Below, piece by piece: positions 8,530 to 17,220 of a stretch of 64,000 nt of DNA. The translations under genes and the position numbers were made by a program. Below the pieces are notes generated by a model, which was not told the DNA's origin, did not search any database, and saw only the letters and a list, made by a program, of their open reading frames with translations. Position 1 is the stretch's first letter, and each line of letters begins with the position of its first letter. Source of the stretch: an uncultured Acidobacteriota bacterium (lineage in GTDB: Bacteria; Acidobacteriota; Vicinamibacteria; Fen-336); the NCBI GenBank assembly GCA_902826455.1, contig CADEEV010000008.1:62001-126000 (forward strand), written 5' to 3'.

Positions 8530-8556
8530 GCTCTTACTTCTTTCCTTTCAAACGCA

Positions 8557-9897
8557 CTAACGGAACTGGGGCATGCGCGCGGCGAGACGCTTCATCGCCT
8601 TGCCGCCACCGCCCCCGAAGGCCTTCATCATCTTGCGGGTCTGTGCGAACTGCTTCAGCAAACGGTTCACGTCCTCGACGGAGGTGCCGCTGCCCTTCGC
8701 GATGCGCTTGCGGCGGCTGCCGTTGATCACCGAGGGCTCCTGGCGCTCGCGCGGCGTCATGGAGTCGATGATGGCCGCCGAGCGCTTCATCTCGCGCTCG
8801 CCGCGGTCCACGTCGACACCCTTCACCTGGCCCATGCCCGGCAGCATGGCGATCACCTGGTCGAGGGGTCCCATCTTGCGCAACTGCCGCATCTGCTCGC
8901 GGAAATCCTCGAGGGTGAACTCGTTGCGCCGCAGCTTGCCGGCCAGGTCCTCGGCCTGCTTCTGGTCGAAGATGGCCTCGGCCTTCTCGATCAGGCCCAG
9001 CACGTCGCCCATGCCGAGGATGCGGCCCACCATGCGCGCCGGCTGGAAGGGCTCGAACTCGTCGACGCGCTCGCCGATGCCGGCGAACTTGATGGGACTG
9101 CCGGTGACCGAAGCCGCCGAGAGCGCGGCGCCGCCGCGGGCGTCGCCGTCGAGCTTCGTCAGGACCAGGCCCGTCGTCCCGATGCGACGGTGGAACTCCT
9201 CGGCGCTCTTGACCGCATCCTGGCCGGTCATGGCGTCGGCGACGTAGAGGATCTCGGTGGGCGACGCGAGGGCCTTGAGGTCGGCCAGCTCCGTCATCAG
9301 CTCGTCGTCGATGTGCAGGCGGCCGGCGGTGTCGACGAGCACCACGTCGTGGCCGATCGCGCGGGCCTCGGCGAGAGCGGACGTCACGAAGGCGCGGGGA
9401 TCGTTGCCCTCGGGGTGATGGACCTTCAGCTGATGGCGCTCGCCGAGGGTCTTCAGCTGCTCGCGGGCCGCGGGCCGGTAGATGTCGGTCGAGACGAGGA
9501 GGGGATGGTGGCCGCCCTTGACGAGCCAGCGGCCCAGCTTGGCCGTGCTCGTGGTCTTGCCCGAGCCCTGCAGGCCGGTCATGAGCACGACGGTCGGCGG
9601 TCGCGACGCCATCGTCAGGCGCGGCGGGGTCTCGCCGCCGAGCAGCTCGACCATCTCGTCGCGCACGATGCGCAGCACGGCCTGATCGGGAGTGAGGCTG
9701 GCGAGGACTTCCTGGCCCGTGGCCTTGGGCCGGACGCGGTCGAGGAACGTCTTGACGACCTTGAAGTGGACGTCCGCTTCGAGCAGGGCCATGCGGATCT
9801 CGCGCAGCGCGGCCTCGACGTGGGCCTCGGACAGGGTCCCCTGGCCACGCAAGGTCCGGAAGATGCCTTGGAGCCTATCGCTGAGCGACTCGAACAC
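8557..9897 (-). CDS. ffh: Signal recognition particle protein Ffh
   Basis: 446 residues from GTG 9897. Ffh is the SRP54 GTPase that binds 4.5S RNA and signal sequences and hands ribosomes to FtsY and SecY. N domain about 1-90, then the G domain with GLQGSGKTT (P-loop), DTAGRLHID and TKLDGDARGG, then the methionine-rich M domain with KMGPLDQVIAMLPGMG and the RNA-binding segment INGSRRKRIAKGSG. An alternative in-frame GTG lies at 9924 and adds nine residues; neither has a well-spaced Shine-Dalgarno (a GGGAGG sits 13 bases before 9897). The receptor FtsY is at 13.4-14.3 kb. Confidence 0.95.
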   Translation of the reverse strand: MFESLSDRLQGIFRTLRGQGTLSEAHVEAALREIRMALLEADVHFKVVKTFLDRVRPKATGQEVLASLTPDQAVLRIVRDEMVELLGGETPPRLTMASRPPTVVLMTGLQGSGKTTSTAKLGRWLVKGGHHPLLVSTDIYRPAAREQLKTLGERHQLKVHHPEGNDPRAFVTSALAEARAIGHDVVLVDTAGRLHIDDELMTELADLKALASPTEILYVADAMTGQDAVKSAEEFHRRIGTTGLVLTKLDGDARGGAALSAASVTGSPIKFAGIGERVDEFEPFQPARMVGRILGMGDVLGLIEKAEAIFDQKQAEDLAGKLRRNEFTLEDFREQMRQLRKMGPLDQVIAMLPGMGQVKGVDVDRGEREMKRSAAIIDSMTPRERQEPSVINGSRRKRIAKGSGTSVEDVNRLLKQFAQTRKMMKAFGGGGGKAMKRLAARMPQFR

Positions 9898-9924
9898 GGT
9901 TGAGGATGGGCCTCCCGCCCACAC

Positions 9925-9942
9925 GTCGGGCGCTCGCCCGAC
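9925..9942 (-). other. Perfect hairpin in the ffh 5' leader
   Basis: GTCGGGC and GCCCGAC flank a four-base loop, giving a perfect 7-bp stem between the promoter at 9953-9982 and the start of ffh. It lacks a T-run, so it is not a terminator. It may stabilise or modulate the leader; its function is unknown. Confidence 0.4.
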
Positions 9943-9952
9943 CGAACGTGAG

Positions 9953-9982
9953 ATCTTAGGCCAGGGGTCTCCGACCTGTCAA
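9953..9982 (-). promoter_or_regulatory. Sigma-70-type promoter of the ffh operon
   Basis: Read on the minus strand: TTGACA (9982-9977), 18 bases, TAAGAT (9958-9953). The -35 box is a full consensus match and the -10 differs at two positions. Placed about 55 bases before the ffh start, it should drive ffh through rnhB and the TPR gene. Confidence 0.7.
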
Positions 9983-10017
9983 ATAAGCCTCGCCGCTTCC
10001 GCAGGTTACGGGTGATT

Positions 10018-10479
10018 TCAGGAGCGATGCGAGAGCGCGAACAGCGACGCCATCTTGAGGTTCGTCTCGCGGAGCCGGCGCGCGAGGGTGCGGCCGAACG
10101 CCCAGAGGAAACGCCCCGCGAGGTCGGGCCGCGCGGCGATCAGCTCGCGCATCTCTGCATGGGGTATGGAGAAAATCTCGCACTCCCCGTGGGCCAGGAC
10201 GTGGGCGGAGGGCGCTCCCCCGTCGAAGAACTCCACCTCGCCGAACAGCTCGCCGGCCTCGAGGATCGCGAGAGCCTCCTCGCCGACGCCCGGCACGACC
10301 TTGCTGATGCGCACGCGGCCCGTCTGGATGACGTGGAGAGCGCCGCCGGGAGCGCCCTCGGTGAGGATCGTCGCGTCGCCCGGGAAGCGCCGCACGCGGC
10401 CGACCATCAGCAGCGCGGCGAGGTCGTCGTCGTCGAGCTCGGCGAAGAGGGGGTTCTGTCTGAGGTAGTGCTGGATCAA
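10018..10479 (-). CDS. Cyclic-nucleotide-binding domain protein
   Basis: 153 residues, one CAP/PKA-type cNMP-binding domain and no DNA-binding HTH. Seen: NPLFAELDDDDLAALL at the start (helix typical of this fold), GDATILTEGAPGGALHVIQTGRVRI, and the phosphate-binding cassette region AGELFGEVEFFDGGAPSAHV. The usual Arg of the GExA(L)xxxxxRxA cassette is His or Ala here, so binding of cAMP or cGMP is not assured. TTG start, three bases after ribBA. A class III nucleotide cyclase is encoded 7 kb upstream in the same block, a possible partner by context only. Confidence 0.85.
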   Translation of the reverse strand: MIQHYLRQNPLFAELDDDDLAALLMVGRVRRFPGDATILTEGAPGGALHVIQTGRVRISKVVPGVGEEALAILEAGELFGEVEFFDGGAPSAHVLAHGECEIFSIPHAEMRELIAARPDLAGRFLWAFGRTLARRLRETNLKMASLFALSHRS

Positions 10480-10482
10480 GGC

Positions 10483-11694
10483 CTACACGCTGCGCAGAAT
10501 GTGCCCGAGCTTCTCGCGCTTGGTCTTCAGGTAGCGGCGGTTCGCGTCGGAGGCGGGGATCTCGATCGGCAGGCGCTCGACGATCTCGAGGCCGTAGCCC
10601 TCGAGGCCCACGAACTTCCGCGGGTTGTTCGTGAGCAGGCGCATCTTGTGGACGCCCAGCTCGTGGAGGATCTGGGCGCCGATGCCGTAGTCGCGCTGAT
10701 CGGCCTTGAAGCCCAGCGCCTCGTTGGCCTCCACCGTGTCCTTGTCCTGCTCGTCCTGGAGCTTGTACGCCATGATCTTGTGGACGAGGCCGATGCCCCG
10801 GCCCTCCTGGCGCAGGTAGAGCAGCACGCCCCTGCCCTCGCGACCGATGAGCTCGAGGGCGGTGTGGAGCTGGTCGCCGCAGTCGCAGCGCGAGGAGCCG
10901 AAGATGTCGCCGGTCAGGCACTGGCTGTGGACGCGCACGAGCGTCGGCTCGTCGGGCCCGATCTCGCCGAGGGTGAGGGCCACGTGGTGCTCTCCGTCGA
11001 TCAGGCTCTCGTAGGCGTGGATGCGGAACGCCCCGTAGCTCGTGGGCAGCTTCGCGTCGGCCATCTTGCGCACCTGGCGCTCGTGGCGCATGCGGTGCTG
11101 CACGAGGTCCTTGACCGTGATCATCTTCAGCGCGTGCTCGCGGCAGAACGCCTCGAGCTGCGGCACCCGGGCCATGGTGCCGTCCTCGTTCATGATCTCG
11201 CAGATCACACCCGCGGGCTGCAGGCCCGCGAGACGCGCGAGATCCACGGCCGCCTCGGTCTGGCCGGTGCGCTGCAGGACGCCGCCCGGCACCGCGCGCA
11301 GCGGGAACATGTGGCCGGGCCGCGCCAGGTCCCCCGGCTGCGTCCTCGGATCCACGGCGGCGAGGATCGTCCGGGCCCGGTCGGCAGCGGAGATGCCGGT
11401 GGTGGTGCCCAGCTTGGCCTCGATCGGGACGCAGAACGCGGTCCCGAACTTCGCGGAGTTCTCGCCGTCCTGGACCATGAGCGGGATGCGCAGGAAGTCG
11501 AGGCGCTCCGCGGTCATGGGCAGGCAGATCAGGCCGCGGCCGAAGCGCGCCATGAAATTGATGATGTCGGGGGTGATCTTCTCGGCCGCGAGGGTGAGGT
11601 CGCCCTCGTTCTCGCGGTCCTCGTCGTCGCACACGACGACCATCCGTCCGGCGCGGATGTCTTCGATGGCCTCGGGAATGGAGCTGAAGGGCAT
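10483..11694 (-). CDS. ribBA: Bifunctional DHBP synthase / GTP cyclohydrolase II
   Basis: 403 residues. The N-terminal half makes 3,4-dihydroxy-2-butanone 4-phosphate from ribulose 5-phosphate (acidic motif [11 protein letters not shown]). The C-terminal half opens GTP as the first step of riboflavin synthesis: zinc cysteines in [15 protein letters not shown] and the segment [12 protein letters not shown]. Full-length for the fusion. It follows ribE by six bases; the run ribD-ribE-ribBA supplies all steps except lumazine synthase (ribH), which is not in this window. Confidence 0.97.
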   Translation of the reverse strand: MPFSSIPEAIEDIRAGRMVVVCDDEDRENEGDLTLAAEKITPDIINFMARFGRGLICLPMTAERLDFLRIPLMVQDGENSAKFGTAFCVPIEAKLGTTTGISAADRARTILAAVDPRTQPGDLARPGHMFPLRAVPGGVLQRTGQTEAAVDLARLAGLQPAGVICEIMNEDGTMARVPQLEAFCREHALKMITVKDLVQHRMRHERQVRKMADAKLPTSYGAFRIHAYESLIDGEHHVALTLGEIGPDEPTLVRVHSQCLTGDIFGSSRCDCGDQLHTALELIGREGRGVLLYLRQEGRGIGLVHKIMAYKLQDEQDKDTVEANEALGFKADQRDYGIGAQILHELGVHKMRLLTNNPRKFVGLEGYGLEIVERLPIEIPASDANRRYLKTKREKLGHILRSV

Positions 11695-11700
11695 TTCGGG

Positions 11701-12291
11701 TCAGCGCGGGAGCAGCCGCTCGACGTACTTGGCGATGACGTCCGCTTCCAGGTTCACGGGGTCGCCGGCCCGGGCGTCTCGCAGGTTCGTCTGCTCCAGA
11801 GTATACGGGATCACCGCCACGGTGAAGGCATCGGCGGCCAGTCCCGCCACGGTGAGCGAGATGCCGTCGACCGTGATCGAGCCCTTGCTCACGAGGTAGC
11901 GCAGGAGCGCTCCGGGCGGCTCCACCTCGAGCTCGGCCGACGCGCCCAGCCGCCGCAAGGCGCGCACGCGGCCGACGCCGTCGACGTGGCCCTGGACGAT
12001 GTGGCCGTCGAAGCGGCCGTCGGCGCGCATCGGGCGTTCCAGGTTGACGCGCGCGGCCGGTGCCAGGCGGCCTTCGAAGGCCGTGCGCCGCAGCGTCTCC
12101 TCCGTGAGCTCGCAGGCGAAGGCGCCTGCCGCCACGTCGACCGCGGTGAGGCAGCAGCCGTTGACCGCGATCGAGCCGCCGAGGGGCAGGCCCTGGGCGA
12201 GCCGCGGCGCGTCGATCGTGACCCTCAGGACGTCGGAGCGGCGCTCCGCGACGCGCACGACGCCGACCTCTTCGACGATTCCCGTGAACAT
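11701..12291 (-). CDS. ribE: Riboflavin synthase alpha chain
   Basis: 196 residues. Converts two 6,7-dimethyl-8-ribityllumazines to riboflavin. Begins [10 protein letters not shown], the family signature, and contains the two internally repeated lumazine-binding domains (first with [11 protein letters not shown], second with [12 protein letters not shown]) plus [15 protein letters not shown] start, three bases after ribD. Confidence 0.97.
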   Translation of the reverse strand: MFTGIVEEVGVVRVAERRSDVLRVTIDAPRLAQGLPLGGSIAVNGCCLTAVDVAAGAFACELTEETLRRTAFEGRLAPAARVNLERPMRADGRFDGHIVQGHVDGVGRVRALRRLGASAELEVEPPGALLRYLVSKGSITVDGISLTVAGLAADAFTVAVIPYTLEQTNLRDARAGDPVNLEADVIAKYVERLLPR

Positions 12292-12294
12292 GAG

Positions 12295-13380
12295 CTACCG
12301 CTCAGGGTACCAGAGCTCGTACGAGGCGCCCCGCGGCGGCAGGCCCGGCACGAGCCGCAGCGCGTCCGCCATGCGGCGCGGGTCGTCGCCGCCGAACGCG
12401 GCCCGGCTCCCCCGGCCACCGAGCAGCAGCGGGCCCCGGAAAAGGGCCAGCTGATCGAAGCGGCGCTCGCGTACGAACGCGCCCAGGACTTCCCCGCCGC
12501 CCTCGACCATCAGGCTCCACAGGCCGAGGCGATAGAGCGCGGCGAGAGTGGCGGTCAGGGACACGCGGTCGCCGCGGCTCGCGACGACGATCACGCGGAC
12601 GCCTCGAGCCTCGAGGGCCCGACGGCGCGCCGCGCTGCGGCTCGACGTGACCACGACGACGGGGTTCCGGCGCGCGCTCGCGGCCAGCCGGCCTCGTGGC
12701 GGCAGGCGCAGCCGCGTGTCGAGCACGACGCGCGTGAAGGGCCGGCGCGTGCGGGGCTGCGGCAGGAGCCGCGGATCGTCGGCGAGCACGGTCTCGATGC
12801 CTACGACGACCGCGTCGTGGAGACGGCGCAGGGCACGCGCCTCGCGGCGCTGCGCGGCGCTCGTGATCCAGCGCGAGTCTCCCGAGGCCGTCGCGATCCG
12901 ACCGTCGAGGGTCATCGCGACCTTGAGCAGCACGAAGGGCCGCCGCTGGCCCGCGGCGATCTCGAAGCGGACGTTGAGGGCGCGCGCCTCGGCTTCCAGG
13001 CGGCCGCGGTCGACGCCGACGCCTCCGCGTCGCAGGCGCGCGAAGCCGCGCCCGTTCACCGCTCGGTTCGGGTCGCCCATGGCCGCGACGACGCGGGCGA
13101 TGCCGGCGGCCACGACGGCGTCGGCGCACGGGCCGGTGCGACCGTGATGCGCGCAGGGCTCGAGGTTCACGTAGAGCGTCGCGCCGCGGGCGCGCTCCCC
13201 CGCCTGCCGCAGCGCGACGATCTCCGCGTGGGGCCCGCCGGCGCGGGCGTGGTAGCCCTCGCCGACGACGCGTCCCTTGTTGACGACGACACAGCCCACC
13301 ATCGGGTTCGGGTTGGTCTCGCCGCGCCCGCGCGCGGCCAGGCTCAGCGCGCGCCGCAGGTAGCGCTCGTCGTCCGTCAC
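12295..13380 (-). CDS. ribD: Riboflavin deaminase/reductase RibD
   Basis: 361 residues. The N-terminal deaminase domain has the zinc motif HAEIVAL and PCAHHGRTGPC, with TNPNPMVGCVVV at the start. The C-terminal reductase domain has MTLDGRIAT, GDSRWITS, VVGIETVLADDP and MVEGGGEVLGAF. Together they carry out steps 2 and 3 of the riboflavin pathway. The start is GTG, overlapping the ftsY TGA as GTGA. There is therefore no room for an FMN riboswitch here. Confidence 0.95.
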   Translation of the reverse strand: MTDDERYLRRALSLAARGRGETNPNPMVGCVVVNKGRVVGEGYHARAGGPHAEIVALRQAGERARGATLYVNLEPCAHHGRTGPCADAVVAAGIARVVAAMGDPNRAVNGRGFARLRRGGVGVDRGRLEAEARALNVRFEIAAGQRRPFVLLKVAMTLDGRIATASGDSRWITSAAQRREARALRRLHDAVVVGIETVLADDPRLLPQPRTRRPFTRVVLDTRLRLPPRGRLAASARRNPVVVVTSSRSAARRRALEARGVRVIVVASRGDRVSLTATLAALYRLGLWSLMVEGGGEVLGAFVRERRFDQLALFRGPLLLGGRGSRAAFGGDDPRRMADALRLVPGLPPRGASYELWYPER

Positions 13381-14285
13381 CCGACGAGGCCCTCGGCGAA
13401 GGCAGCGGCGTCGAAGGGCAGCAGGTCCTCGGCCGTCTCGCCCACGCCCACGTAGCGGATCGGGACGCCCAGCTCGCGCACCACCGCCACCGCCACGCCG
13501 CCCTTGGCGGTGCCGTCGAGCTTGGTGAGCACGAGCCCCGTGACGCCGCCGGCCTTCGCGAACTCGCGGCCCTGGGCGAGGCCGTTCGAGCCCACGGTCG
13601 CGTCGAGGACCAGCAGGGTCTCATGAGGAGCCCCCGGCACCTCGCGCCCGGCGACACGCGACATCTTGGCGAGCTCGGCCATCAGGTTGTCCTTCGTGTG
13701 GAGGCGACCCGCGGTGTCGACGAGGACCGCGTCGAGGCCGCGGGCGCGCGCGAGGCGCAGGCCGTCCGTGACCACCGAGGACGGGTCCGCCCCCTCCGCG
13801 CCCCGATGGAACGGCGCGCCCGTGCGCTCGGCCCACACCTGGAGCTGTTCGGCCGCCGCCGCCCGGAACGTGTCCGCGGCCACCACGAGCACCTTGCGGC
13901 CCTCGGCCTGCCAGTTCTGCGCGAGCTTGCCGATCGTGGTCGTCTTGCCGGCGCCGTTGACGCCCACCACGAACACGACCCAGGGCGTCGCGGTGAACGG
14001 CGTGACCGACGGCCGCGCGAGGGCCTTCTGGATCTCGCCACGCAGGATCGCGCGCATGGCGGGAGCGCCGCCGTCCTTGATCTCGCCGCTGCGGATCTTC
14101 AGGACCTCGATCGCCTCCTGGACGGCCGGCACTCCGAGGTCGGCCGCCAGCAGCGCCTCCTCCACCGACTCGAGGTCCGAGGCCTCGAGCGGACGGCGGC
14201 CCCTCACGAGATCCCCGACGTCCATGTTGAGGACGGCGCGGGTCTTGGAGAGGCCCTTCGTGAGGCGGTCGAGGAAGGAGGCCAC
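13377..14285 (-). CDS. ftsY: SRP receptor FtsY
   Basis: 302 residues from GTG 14285, the short NG-domain form without a long acidic A domain. FtsY docks SRP-ribosome complexes at the membrane. N domain LTKGLSKTRAVL; G domain P-loop GVNGAGKTTTIGKLA, DTFRAAAAEQL, DTAGRLHTKDNLM, TKLDGTAKGG. The open frame runs further upstream, but that part lies over the roadblock gene and is low-complexity. The start is 8 bases after that gene's stop. The ribD start overlaps its end. Confidence 0.95.
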   Translation of the reverse strand: MASFLDRLTKGLSKTRAVLNMDVGDLVRGRRPLEASDLESVEEALLAADLGVPAVQEAIEVLKIRSGEIKDGGAPAMRAILRGEIQKALARPSVTPFTATPWVVFVVGVNGAGKTTTIGKLAQNWQAEGRKVLVVAADTFRAAAAEQLQVWAERTGAPFHRGAEGADPSSVVTDGLRLARARGLDAVLVDTAGRLHTKDNLMAELAKMSRVAGREVPGAPHETLLVLDATVGSNGLAQGREFAKAGGVTGLVLTKLDGTAKGGVAVAVVRELGVPIRYVGVGETAEDLLPFDAAAFAEGLVG

Positions 14286-14293
14286 GGGATCGG

Positions 14294-14647
14294 CTAGAGC
14301 GCGGCGTTCATGCGGGCCTGCGTGTCGGCCGAGCGATGGAGCGCCTGGCCCACGTTGGCCGAGCTGGCGAGGGAGAGGACCATGTAGTAGCCGTCCTTCA
14401 GCGGCCTCAGGATGACGTGGCCGCCTTCGTAGCGGCAATGGACGTGCTCCACGGTCCCGGTCTCGCAGCGCTCCTCGGCCGTGCGCAGCCGCATGAGGGC
14501 GATGCCCTGATAGGCGCCGATGAGCCGGTGGCGCTCCTCGCCGGTGCCGGCCTCCACGACGACCTCGCCCGAGGCGTCCATCAAGAGCGCGCCAAGAGCG
14601 CCATCGACGGAGCCGACGAGGCTCTGGAGCAGCGACTGGTAGGGCAT
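14294..14647 (-). CDS. Roadblock/LC7-domain protein
   Basis: 117 residues, a single longin-like roadblock fold: [26 protein letters not shown], then the strand-helix ending VILRPLKDGYYMVLSL. Bacterial members such as MglB act as GTPase-activating or scaffold partners of small GTPases. No MglA-like GTPase is in the window, but the gene sits directly before ftsY, which encodes a GTPase; a link is only suggested by position. ATG start. Confidence 0.85.
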   Translation of the reverse strand: MPYQSLLQSLVGSVDGALGALLMDASGEVVVEAGTGEERHRLIGAYQGIALMRLRTAEERCETGTVEHVHCRYEGGHVILRPLKDGYYMVLSLASSANVGQALHRSADTQARMNAAL

Positions 14648-14657
14648 CGCCTCGGAC

Positions 14658-15425
14658 CTAGCCGGGGAAGTTCTTCAGCAGCTCGGCGGCGCGGCGGCCG
14701 GCGGGGCCCGTCGGGTCCTTGCCCGCCACGGTCTCGAGACGCGGCCGCGCCTCCGAGAAGCGGCCGGCGCGGTAGTACGTCTCGCCCAATGCCAGCAGCA
14801 CGGTCATGTCCTGGGGCAGCTCCTTGAGCGCCTTGTCGAGCTGCAGGATCGCCTCGTCGAGGCGGCCCTGAGCCACGAGCACGTCGGCCAGCCCCAGCCA
14901 GGCGTCGGGATAGCTCTTGTTCCGGTTGAGGCTCGACTGGAACCAGTTGAGAGCCTCGGAGTAGTTCTTGTCCTCGAGGTACGCGGAGCCGAGGTTGCGG
15001 GCGGTCAGCTCCGGCGAGGGGTTGGTCGGGTCGTTGAAGGCCGCGAGGAGCTCCTTCTTGCCCGCGTCGCGCTCGCCCGCGCGCAGCAGCGCCGCGCCGA
15101 GGTCGTTGCGGGCGTCGACGTAGTACGGGTTGAGCTCGAGGGCCTTGCGGGACGCGGCGATCGCGTCGCGCAACGGAGCCTGGCGACAGGCGCCGTCGAC
15201 GCAGCGGTCGGCGAGCTGCTGGTACGCGATGCCCAGGCCCTTGTAGAAGTAGGCGTTCTTGGGGTCTTCCTTGATCGCGCCCTTGAACTCCTCGATGGCC
15301 ATCTCCAGCCGGCCCTCGCGCAGGTGCGTGAGGCCGTTGCTGAACCGCGTCTCGCCGTCGACCTTCGCCTGGGCGAAGAGCGGCGGCGCCGCCAGGATCG
15401 TCAGGACCAGCATCAGCTTTCTCAC
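14658..15425 (-). CDS. Exported TPR protein
   Basis: 255 residues from a GTG start. A signal peptide is clear (MRKLMLVLTILAAPPLFAQA, cleavage near 19-20). The mature part carries about five TPR units (EFKGAIKEDPKNAYFYKGLG, then KALELNPYYVDARNDLGAAL and so on). Cys79 and Cys84 (DRCVDGACRQ) could form a periplasmic disulfide. The layout resembles PilF/PilW-type or general periplasmic TPR scaffolds, but no partner is evident. It lies between the HD-GYP and roadblock genes in a co-directional run. Confidence 0.82.
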   Translation of the reverse strand: MRKLMLVLTILAAPPLFAQAKVDGETRFSNGLTHLREGRLEMAIEEFKGAIKEDPKNAYFYKGLGIAYQQLADRCVDGACRQAPLRDAIAASRKALELNPYYVDARNDLGAALLRAGERDAGKKELLAAFNDPTNPSPELTARNLGSAYLEDKNYSEALNWFQSSLNRNKSYPDAWLGLADVLVAQGRLDEAILQLDKALKELPQDMTVLLALGETYYRAGRFSEARPRLETVAGKDPTGPAGRRAAELLKNFPG

Positions 15426-15440
15426 GTCACCTCCTCGAGC

Positions 15441-17219
15441 CTAGTGGGTCACCGCCGGCGCCTGACGCGAGCCGATCGAGGCCTTGCGCGCCTTCGCCAT
15501 GGTCAGATCTCCCGCGGCGTGGGCCTTCTCCATGGCCGTCACGCAGGGAGCGTCGAACTTCTTGCCGGCCAGCATGCGCAGCCGGGCCAGCGACGCCTCG
15601 AAGGTCATGGCCTTCGAGTACGGACGGTCGGTCGTCATGGCGTCGAAGGCGTCCGCGACGCTCACGATCCTTCCGAGCAGCGGGATCGCGTCGCCCTTGA
15701 GACCCTCGGGATAGCCGCTGCCGTCGACGTTCTCGTGGTGCATGAGGCCCGCCCCAGCGAGCTGCTTCAGGAGCGGTACCGCGTCGAGGATCTTGAGCCC
15801 CTTCGTCGGGTGCTGCTTCATGATCTCGTACTCGTCGTCGGTGAGGGCCGCGGGCTTGCGCAGGATCTTGTCCTCGATGCCGATCTTGCCGACGTCGTGG
15901 ATGATCCCGGAGAGGTGGACCTTCTCCACTTCCTCGGGCGACATCCCGAGGTGCTTCGCGATCACCGCCGAGTAGTAGGCGACGCGCTCGGAGTGGCCCC
16001 GGGTGTAGGGATCCTTCTCGTCGATCGCGTTCGCGAGCATCCGGATCGAGCCCATGAACAGCTCCTTGTTCACGGCCGCCGTCCGGCGCACCTCGTCGAT
16101 CGCCTTCTGGATCTCCTCGCCCATCTGGTTGAAGGCTTCGGCCAGCACGCCCACCTCGTTGCGGCTGCGGACGTCGACGCGCGTGCCGTAGTCGCCGCCG
16201 GCGAGCTTGCGAGCGCCCTGGGCCAGGTCCTGGATCGGACGGCTGATCTGGCCCGCGAAGAGCGTGCCGAGCACTACGGCCATCAGGGTGACGATCGTGA
16301 CCAGGACGATCGACTGGTTCCGCATGCGCAGGGCGCTGTAGTACGCCTTCGCCTCGTCGACCTGGACGATGACGCCCCAGCCCGAGCCGTCGGGGACGCG
16401 CGTGTAGGTCCCGAGCATCGTGACGACGGACTTCTCGCCCGGCATCTCGAAGGGGACGGTGGCGGCCAGGGCGCCGCGGGACTTCAGGAACTCGCGCACG
16501 ATCTCGACGCCCGACATGTCGGGATCGCCCTTCAGGCGCTCGGGATCCGAGTGGGCGACGAGGCGCCCGCGGCTGTCGACGATGTAGACGTCGACCAGGC
16601 CCTCTTCGCCGGACTGCTTCGTCATCTCCCACAGCGGCCCCAGGCTCGCGACCGCCAGCACGACGCCCTGGACGGCGCCGGGCTTGACCGGCTCCGAGAT
16701 CACGATCACCGGCTCCTGGAGCGACGCGGAGAAGACCGGCGGGCCGACCATCGCCTTGCCTTCGAGGCCGCGCAGGTAGCCCTCCTGCAGCATCTGCTCG
16801 ATGGCCGGCTCGGGGAGCTGGGCGCCCGAGCGCGCAGCCTTGCCCGTGGCGTCGCCGATGCTGAAGGAGTAGAAGCGGCTGTCGCCGCCCACGTAGCGCT
16901 CGAGGGCCTTCGCGTCGGAGATGCGCGCGACGCGGTCGCTGAACGACGATTGTGTCGCCTCGACCTCCAGGGTGCGGGCCACGGCCGTGACGTGGGAGCG
17001 CAGGCTCTCGACGTAGACGGCGACCTGCTGCGACAGGCTGCGCGCCTTGTCGAGCTGCATCGCCTTCTGGTCGAGCTCGAGGATCTCGCGGCTGCGGGCG
17101 ACCAGCGTGAACGAGGTCCAGAGCAGGGGCACGACGCCGACGACGAAGAGCAGCAGGAGCAGGGAGACGAGGATGGTGCCGCGCCGGCGCAGTGGCGCCC
17201 GGGTGGGCTTCGGCTTCAG
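15441..17219 (-). CDS. Membrane HD-GYP domain protein with sensor and HAMP domains
   Basis: 592 residues if started at CTG 17219. Order: basic cytoplasmic N-terminus, membrane helix (about 16-36), periplasmic Cache-like sensor (about 40-300), second helix (about 303-323), HAMP (about 324-378), HD-GYP domain (about 385-570). The catalytic HD is IIHDVGKIGI (His441-Asp442), followed by KQHPTKG, MHHENVDGSGYPEGLKG (GYP 502-504) and IVSVADAFDAMTTDRPY. Intact HD-GYP domains hydrolyse cyclic di-GMP, sometimes cGAMP. No ATG, GTG or TTG is available before the first helix; GTG 17132 would cut that helix off. CTG 17219, one base after the cyclase stop and about six bases after AGAGG, fits best. Confidence 0.88.
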   Translation of the reverse strand: MKPKPTRAPLRRRGTILVSLLLLLFVVGVVPLLWTSFTLVARSREILELDQKAMQLDKARSLSQQVAVYVESLRSHVTAVARTLEVEATQSSFSDRVARISDAKALERYVGGDSRFYSFSIGDATGKAARSGAQLPEPAIEQMLQEGYLRGLEGKAMVGPPVFSASLQEPVIVISEPVKPGAVQGVVLAVASLGPLWEMTKQSGEEGLVDVYIVDSRGRLVAHSDPERLKGDPDMSGVEIVREFLKSRGALAATVPFEMPGEKSVVTMLGTYTRVPDGSGWGVIVQVDEAKAYYSALRMRNQSIVLVTIVTLMAVVLGTLFAGQISRPIQDLAQGARKLAGGDYGTRVDVRSRNEVGVLAEAFNQMGEEIQKAIDEVRRTAAVNKELFMGSIRMLANAIDEKDPYTRGHSERVAYYSAVIAKHLGMSPEEVEKVHLSGIIHDVGKIGIEDKILRKPAALTDDEYEIMKQHPTKGLKILDAVPLLKQLAGAGLMHHENVDGSGYPEGLKGDAIPLLGRIVSVADAFDAMTTDRPYSKAMTFEASLARLRMLAGKKFDAPCVTAMEKAHAAGDLTMAKARKASIGSRQAPAVTH

Positions 17220-17220
17220 G

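Noticed and set aside
10012-13455. Very long plus-strand open frame (over 1100 codons) opposite ribBA, ribE and ribD
   Set aside because: It lies antisense to well-identified riboflavin genes, has no recognisable domain and a composition typical of antisense frames in GC-rich DNA.
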